NCBI GenBank assembly: GCA_016880225.1
Contig: JAEHDT010000254.1
Location: 1-9,464 of the forward strand
DNA: 9,464 bases
Reading direction: 5' to 3'
Origin: Gemmatimonadota bacterium
GTDB taxonomy: Bacteria; Gemmatimonadota; Gemmatimonadetes; Gemmatimonadales; GWC2-71-9
Part shown: positions 5,904 through 9,464 of the stretch, one piece after another
How the letters are laid out: each line of letters opens with the position of its first letter
Numbering within the stretch: the stretch's first letter is position 1
Program-made: the position numbers and the translations under genes
The notes under the pieces: model-generated
The model's input: the letters and a program-made list of their open reading frames with translations, nothing else
Told to the model about the DNA's origin: nothing
Database searches by the model: none

Positions 5904-6460
5904 CCGCAGAAGCAGACCGCCGAGACCACGGTCGTCCAGCGCCCGTCGTCCCCGCATTCGGCGGTCGAAGTGATGTTCATGGTGCGGACGATCTCCCCCG
6001 ACAGGAGCCATTGCTCGCGCCGCTCGTCCCATGCCTTGTCGGAATCGAACGGGACGCCTAGCACCGTGGCGAGCATCGAGGCGGCGAGGTCCTCAGCGTA
6101 CTCACCCGACGTGATCTCGTTCTGGCCGTAGCTGTGGTGCTCGGAGATGTAGCCGTGGTGCGAGGCGTCTGCGGGCATCGCGACGCCGATCGACGCCGCC
6201 ACGAGGCGGCTCGGCTCGTTGGTCGCCGACTCGGCGATCACCGCGAAGACCACTTGGCCCGGCTTCATCAGCGACAGGCCCTCCTCGCGATCCACCAGCT
6301 CGCAGTGGGGCGGGAAGATCGAGCTCACCCGCACGAGGTTGAAGTTCGCGAGATGCGCGTCGCGCAGCGCCATCTCGAAGCTGGTGAGTTTCTCCTTGTG
6401 CCGACCGACGCCTTTCGTGAGGAAGGCCTTGGTGGGCACGAACATTCGTGATTCGATCAA
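5900..6460 (-). CDS. pdaD: Pyruvoyl-dependent arginine decarboxylase
   Basis: 186 residues, typical for the small pyruvoyl family (about 160-195). It converts arginine to agmatine and CO2, the first step of agmatine/polyamine synthesis or acid resistance; no pyridoxal phosphate is used. Seen: FLTKGVGRHKEKLTSFE at residues 13-29, and LVRVSSIFPPHC at 42-53. The Ser46-Ser47 bond there is the expected self-cleavage point, Ser47 becoming the pyruvoyl group of the β/α split. PGQVVFAVIAES, ASIGVAMP and GYISEHH follow; Glu107 is a candidate for the conserved catalytic Glu. The TTG at 6460 is preferred because GAGGTG stands 5 bases before it. The ATG at 6445 would also give a family-like N-terminus but has no ribosome site. 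It begins 4 bases after the Fur-family stop and overlaps ccdA by 4 bases. Confidence 0.93.
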   Translation of the reverse strand: MIESRMFVPTKAFLTKGVGRHKEKLTSFEMALRDAHLANFNLVRVSSIFPPHCELVDREEGLSLMKPGQVVFAVIAESATNEPSRLVAASIGVAMPADASHHGYISEHHSYGQNEITSGEYAEDLAASMLATVLGVPFDSDKAWDERREQWLLSGEIVRTMNITSTAECGDDGRWTTVVSAVCFCG

Positions 6461-6464
6461 CCCG

Positions 6465-6471
6465 TCACCTC
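6465..6471 (-). promoter_or_regulatory. Ribosome binding site of the arginine decarboxylase gene, inside the end of the Fur-family gene
   Basis: GAGGTGA on the minus strand spans the last Arg codon and the TGA stop of the Fur-family gene. It is 5 bases from the TTG at 6460 and 20 bases from the later ATG at 6445, so it decides for the TTG start and suggests re-initiation by ribosomes ending the upstream gene. Confidence 0.65.
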
Positions 6472-6929
6472 GTGCGCGCTAAAGGGTTCGCCTGCTGACA
6501 GCTGCGACACACGCCGTAGATCTCCAGCCGGTGGTGGTCCGGCCGGAACTCCACCTCCTCCGCGAGCAGCGCGATCATCCGCTCCAGCCGGTCGTTCGAG
6601 AACTCCGTCACGCGCCCGCACGACGAACAGATACAATGCTCGTGCGCCTGGCCCGCCGCGAGCGGCTCGTAACGCTTGAACCCCTCGCCGAAGTCGTGCT
6701 CCTTGGCGAGCCCGGCGCGGACCAGCAGGTCGAGCGTGCGGTAGATCGTCGCGGTACCCACGGCCACCCCGCGCTTCCCCACGCGCCGGCCCACCTCCTC
6801 GGCGGACAGGTGCTCCGCGGCGAAGAAGACCGCGTCCGCCACCGCCAGGCGCTGCTGCGTCGCCGGGAGGTTGTGCTCCGTCAGGTAGCGGCGGAACTCG
6901 TCCAGCAGCTTCGCCCCGTCAACCTTCAT
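6465..6929 (-). CDS. Fur-family metal-responsive transcriptional regulator
   Basis: 154 residues, as usual for the family. These dimers bind DNA when loaded with a regulatory metal. Seen: an N-terminal winged helix with LPATQQRLAVADAVF at residues 21-35 and recognition-helix region GTATIYRTLDLLVRAGL at 58-74; the metal region AHEHCICSSCGRVTEF at 95-110; and two structural zinc pairs, Cys101/Cys104 and Cys141/Cys144. HHRLEIYG stands before the last pair. The Glu in VTEF, where peroxide sensor PerR has Asp, leans toward Fur or Zur rather than PerR, but the paralogue cannot be fixed, so no symbol is given. The ATG at 6929 overlaps the preceding gene by 11 bases. Its place directly ahead of the arginine decarboxylase gene makes that operon a possible target. 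Confidence 0.95.
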   Translation of the reverse strand: MKVDGAKLLDEFRRYLTEHNLPATQQRLAVADAVFFAAEHLSAEEVGRRVGKRGVAVGTATIYRTLDLLVRAGLAKEHDFGEGFKRYEPLAAGQAHEHCICSSCGRVTEFSNDRLERMIALLAEEVEFRPDHHRLEIYGVCRSCQQANPLARTR

Positions 6930-7314
6930 ACCATGCCGCCGGGCCGACCGCGACGGGGGGGTCGGGATCGCCGGTCCGGTCCGCCGCGGCCTGCATCACG
7001 CGGGCGATCACCTCCGCTGGCGAGAGCGCCGTCTCCTCGACCTCGATGCGCGCCTGCCCGCGCTCCTTGCCGCGCACGACCAGCATGTAGCGGGCGGTGT
7101 AGACGCGCAACCGGCCGCCGCCGTCCGGGGCGCGACACGCGACGACCGCGGTCCCCCACTCCCGCCCTTCCCGCTTCCAGGGCCGGAACAGGTAGATGGT
7201 CTCGATCGCGGCGGGCGGCACGCGGAGGGCGACGGCCTCGGCGAGCTTCGCCCACCCCGGCCCCCGGCCCGGTTCTAGCGAAGGACGGTCGCCGGGGCCT
7301 GCGCCTGCTCCCAT
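6919..7314 (-). CDS. Small protein of unknown function
   Basis: 131 residues if the ATG at 7314 is right. I do not recognise the family. Residues 1-18 are Gly/Pro-rich and overlap the end of the preceding gene by 40 bases. From about residue 20 the sequence looks like a real compact domain: WAKLAEAVALRVPPAAIETI, LFRPWKREGREWGTAVVACR, then YTARYMLVVRGKERGQARIE with alternating hydrophobic residues suggesting a β-sheet, and a helix LSPAEVIARVMQAAADR. No signal peptide, membrane segment or Cys motif is seen. A start at a later GTG (7210-7208, in LRVPP) would avoid the overlap but cut into the conserved-looking part. The tight fit between an ornithine cyclodeaminase-like gene and the Fur-family gene, in the same direction, supports it being translated. 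Confidence 0.7.
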   Translation of the reverse strand: MGAGAGPGDRPSLEPGRGPGWAKLAEAVALRVPPAAIETIYLFRPWKREGREWGTAVVACRAPDGGGRLRVYTARYMLVVRGKERGQARIEVEETALSPAEVIARVMQAAADRTGDPDPPVAVGPAAWYEG

Positions 7315-8402
7315 CGCTCCACGTAGAACCGCAGCACGTGCATGAAGTCCTGGGCGTTCGTGACCACGCCGTATGCCTGGTGCGTGCCGCGGTCCCGCAG
7401 CTTGTTCACGACGAACTCGGTCTGGTCCACGCAGATCGTGGTGAGCGGCCTCAGATCCTCGGGTCGGGCCGCATCCACGAACGCCGGCAGCATGTTGCCG
7501 ACCGCGATGGCGTGGAGTGCCGTGGCCACGAACACGGCGAACGTCGCCTGCGCCGTGACTTCCCGCATCGCGTCCTGGGCGGCGAGGGTGTCGGACAACA
7601 CCTCAGGCAGCGGGCCGTCGTCGCGAATCGAGCCCGCGAGCACGAACGGCACGCCCTGGGTCACGAGCGCGTGCATGATCCCCGAGCTCACGACGCCCTG
7701 CCGCACCGCGGCCGCGATCCCCCCTGCGCGCCGGACCTGGTTGATGGCCCGCATGTGGAGCGCGTGCCCGCCTTGCACACCCTCTCCCGAGCTCGTCATG
7801 CCGAGGGTGGTGCCGAAGATCGCGGCCTCGAGGTCGTGCACCGCCACGGCGTTGCCGCCGAGCAGCGCCTGCACGTAGCCCGAGCGGACGAACCAGATCA
7901 TGTCCTCACGCGCACGGGCGTGGACCAGCGCCGGACCCACCACCCAGATGATCTTCCCGCCGCGCTGCTTCTCCTCGCCCAGCAGCTGCGCCAGCACCGC
8001 GTAGTCCACCGGTCGCTCGCGCGACACTTCCGTCTGCATGAAGCCGAACTCATTGGCGCTGTGGCTGCCTCCGAGGAAGCCCTCGGCGTGCACCAGGATG
8101 CCTTGACTGCCGTCCTCGTCGGCTCCGACCGCCACCGCCTGCCCCTTCCGCACCTTGCGCGGCTCCGTCGCCACCAGGTCACCGGTGGCCGGGCGCACGA
8201 TGACGCAATCCATTCGGGGCAGCCGGGGCCGGCGCCACACGCCCTCCGTCTTCACGTAGGTCGGGAGATTGGTGGTCGAGAAGAAGCCGTCGGGCAGGAC
8301 GCCGTCGGCCGGCGCGGCCTCGAAGCGCGCCTCGGGCGCGGCGGCGAGCGGTGGCGCCCCGAAGTCGGGTGGGCGGTACTGGAACCGCGGACGGGTCGTC
8401 AC
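7275..8402 (-). CDS. TIGR00300-family protein, ornithine cyclodeaminase-like (ArgZ/archaeal OCD type)
   Basis: 375 residues. Members of this family include the archaeal ornithine cyclodeaminase and the C-terminal domain of cyanobacterial arginine dihydrolase AgrE/ArgZ, which turns ornithine into proline and ammonia with bound NAD. Seen: LPDGFFSTTNLPTYV at 36-50, MDCVIV at 64-69, RGGKIIWVVGPALVH at 147-161, GGNAVAVHDLEAAIFGTTLG at 182-201, GGHALHMRAIN at 211-221, LAGSIRDDGPLPEV at 255-268, LHAIAVGNMLP at 296-306, and CVDQTEFVVNKLRDRGTHQA at 324-343. The GTG at 8402 is the first possible start, as a TAG lies in frame 5 codons upstream; no Shine-Dalgarno is seen. Odd: the roughly 80-90 residue N-terminal domain of archaeal members is missing, replaced by about 35 Pro/Ala-rich residues. 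Family call is strong; the exact reaction is inferred. Confidence 0.88.
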   Translation of the reverse strand: MTTRPRFQYRPPDFGAPPLAAAPEARFEAAPADGVLPDGFFSTTNLPTYVKTEGVWRRPRLPRMDCVIVRPATGDLVATEPRKVRKGQAVAVGADEDGSQGILVHAEGFLGGSHSANEFGFMQTEVSRERPVDYAVLAQLLGEEKQRGGKIIWVVGPALVHARAREDMIWFVRSGYVQALLGGNAVAVHDLEAAIFGTTLGMTSSGEGVQGGHALHMRAINQVRRAGGIAAAVRQGVVSSGIMHALVTQGVPFVLAGSIRDDGPLPEVLSDTLAAQDAMREVTAQATFAVFVATALHAIAVGNMLPAFVDAARPEDLRPLTTICVDQTEFVVNKLRDRGTHQAYGVVTNAQDFMHVLRFYVERWEQAQAPATVLR

Positions 8403-8430
8403 AGGGAGAGAAAGCTAATGCGGGTGGCAC

Positions 8431-9464
8431 TCAGAGCAACGACACGGGATCGCGATCCACCACGACGCCGCGGGCCCGCGCGCCCAGCGCCCGCACCACA
8501 CGGCCGATCGCGCGCGGCACCGCCGCCTTCACGAGCACGTGCCAGCGCCATCGGCCCTGGAGCCGCTCGATCGGGCACGGTGCGGGGCCGAGCACGCTGA
8601 GGGCGCCGCCCAACCGGTCCGCATTCGCCCGCGCGAGCCACGCGGCCACGCGCTCGGCGATCTGCCGGGCGCGCGCCGCGTCGCGGTGCGAGGCGACGAA
8701 GCGCGCGAGCCCCACGGTCGGCGGATACGCCGGGTTGGGCGGGCTCCGTAGGGGCAGCTCCGCCGCGGCGAACTGCCCCACCGAATGCGCCGCGGCGGCG
8801 CGGATGGCGTGGTGGTCGGGCGCCCGCGTCTGGACGTACACCCGCCCCCCCTTGGGGCCACGGCCCGCCCGGCCCGCCACCTGCGCCACGAGCTGAAACG
8901 TGCGCTCGGCGGCCCGGAAGTCCGGGAGATGGAGCCCCGTGTCCGCGTCCACGACGCCGACCACCGTCACGTTCGGAAAGTCGAGCCCCTTGGCGATCAT
9001 CTGCGTCCCCAGCAGGATGTCGATGTGCCCCTGCGCCATGCGCTCGAGCACACGGTGGTGGGCCCACTTGGTGCTGGTGCTGTCCAGGTCCATGCGCGCA
9101 ATGCGCGCCTCGGGAAAACGCAACCCGACGAAGTGCTCGAGCTGCTGCGTCCCGAGGCCGCGCATCCGCTCCGTGTCCTTGCCGCAGCTCCGGCAGGCGG
9201 TGGGCACGGGCTCTTCGTGGCCGCAGTAGTGGCACCGCAGCGCCGCTGGAGCGCGATGCACGGTGAGGGCGATGGCGCAGTGCGGGCAGGCGCGCACGTC
9301 GCCGCAGGCCGGGCACTGCAAGTACGTGGCGAATCCGCGGCGGTTCAGGAGCAGGATCACCTGCTCGCGGCGCGCCAGGGCGCCGCGCACGGCGTCGTCG
9401 AGGGCTTCGCTCCAGGGCACCCCGCGCGCCTCCGGCACGCGGGCGGCACGGCGCAGGTCGATCA
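8431..9464 (-). CDS. priA: Primosomal replication restart helicase PriA, C-terminal part (5' end outside window)
   Basis: The last 343 residues of PriA, an SF2 DNA helicase that reloads the replisome at stalled forks. The frame is open to the right edge (IDLRRAARVPEARGVPWSEA). Seen: QVILLLNRRGFA, followed by the eight-cysteine zinc region CPACGDVRACPHC ... CHYCGHEE ... CRSCG (about 9315-9184), typical and diagnostic of PriA. Helicase motif V LLGTQMIAKGLDFPNVTVV is followed by VVDADTGLHLPDFRAAERTF and motif VI QVAGRAGRG (8883-8857). The PriA C-terminal domain follows with ELPLRSPPNPAYPP, GPAPCPIERLQGRWRWH and RGVVVDRDPVSLL. All eight Cys are present. In many bacteria def and fmt follow priA; here the ornithine cyclodeaminase-like gene starts 28 bases after its stop. 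Confidence 0.97.
   Translation of the reverse strand, partial: IDLRRAARVPEARGVPWSEALDDAVRGALARREQVILLLNRRGFATYLQCPACGDVRACPHCAIALTVHRAPAALRCHYCGHEEPVPTACRSCGKDTERMRGLGTQQLEHFVGLRFPEARIARMDLDSTSTKWAHHRVLERMAQGHIDILLGTQMIAKGLDFPNVTVVGVVDADTGLHLPDFRAAERTFQLVAQVAGRAGRGPKGGRVYVQTRAPDHHAIRAAAAHSVGQFAAAELPLRSPPNPAYPPTVGLARFVASHRDAARARQIAERVAAWLARANADRLGGALSVLGPAPCPIERLQGRWRWHVLVKAAVPRAIGRVVRALGARARGVVVDRDPVSLL

Noticed and set aside
5904..6032. Longer ccdA with an N-terminal extension
   Set aside because: The extra residues are polar and Arg/His-rich, lie within the arginine decarboxylase gene, and do not belong to CcdA.
6531..8600. A 689-codon plus-strand open frame across fur, the unknown gene and the cyclodeaminase-like gene
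   Set aside because: It is a complement shadow: rich in Arg, His and Pro, with four minus-strand genes beneath it that have clear family motifs or tight operon fit.

Overview
The window is a compact, very GC-rich stretch of bacterial chromosome. Two lipoprotein genes and a γ-glutamyltranspeptidase point to a diderm (Gram-negative type) cell. GTG and TTG starts are used beside ATG, and spacing between genes is minimal. The mix of a pyruvoyl-type arginine decarboxylase, a TIGR00300-type ornithine cyclodeaminase-like protein and a glycine-zipper lipoprotein would fit Gemmatimonadota or a similar high-GC environmental phylum. That placement is an inference and was not tested. I see no mobile element, tRNA, rRNA or CRISPR array; everything looks chromosomal.

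Left block (1-2460, minus strand): a three-gene cell-wall salvage operon transcribed right to left, murQ, anmK, then a GH3 glycosidase (probable nagZ) that runs off the left edge. Both junctions are 4-base start/stop overlaps (GTGA and ATGA), so translation is probably coupled. Together the enzymes would take GlcNAc-anhydroMurNAc to anhydroMurNAc (GH3), then MurNAc-6-phosphate (AnmK), then GlcNAc-6-phosphate plus D-lactate (MurQ).

Centre (2461-4326): a 66-base divergent intergenic region separates murQ from a plus-strand ggt. It holds a perfect 11-bp inverted repeat with a 2-bp spacer. Each arm carries a TTGACC that can serve as the -35 box of the outward-facing promoter, so one regulator may control both directions. 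GGT is predicted to be a lipid-anchored, self-cleaving γ-glutamyltranspeptidase. Its conserved Ser-Ser substrate pair reads Ser-Ala.

Right block (4337-9464, all minus strand): first, in convergent orientation to ggt, a single gene for a glycine-zipper lipoprotein with its own Shine-Dalgarno and a candidate promoter. Then comes a tight six-gene run, transcribed in the order priA (5' end outside the window), ornithine cyclodeaminase-like protein, a small unknown protein, a Fur-family regulator, pyruvoyl-dependent arginine decarboxylase and ccdA. Gaps within this run range from a 40-base overlap to 28 bases, so it looks like one transcription unit. It pairs two arginine/ornithine-consuming enzymes with a metal-responsive regulator and a membrane thiol-electron carrier. 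The longest stretch without a gene is the 67 bases at 5120-5186, so there are no unexplained gaps over 300 bases.
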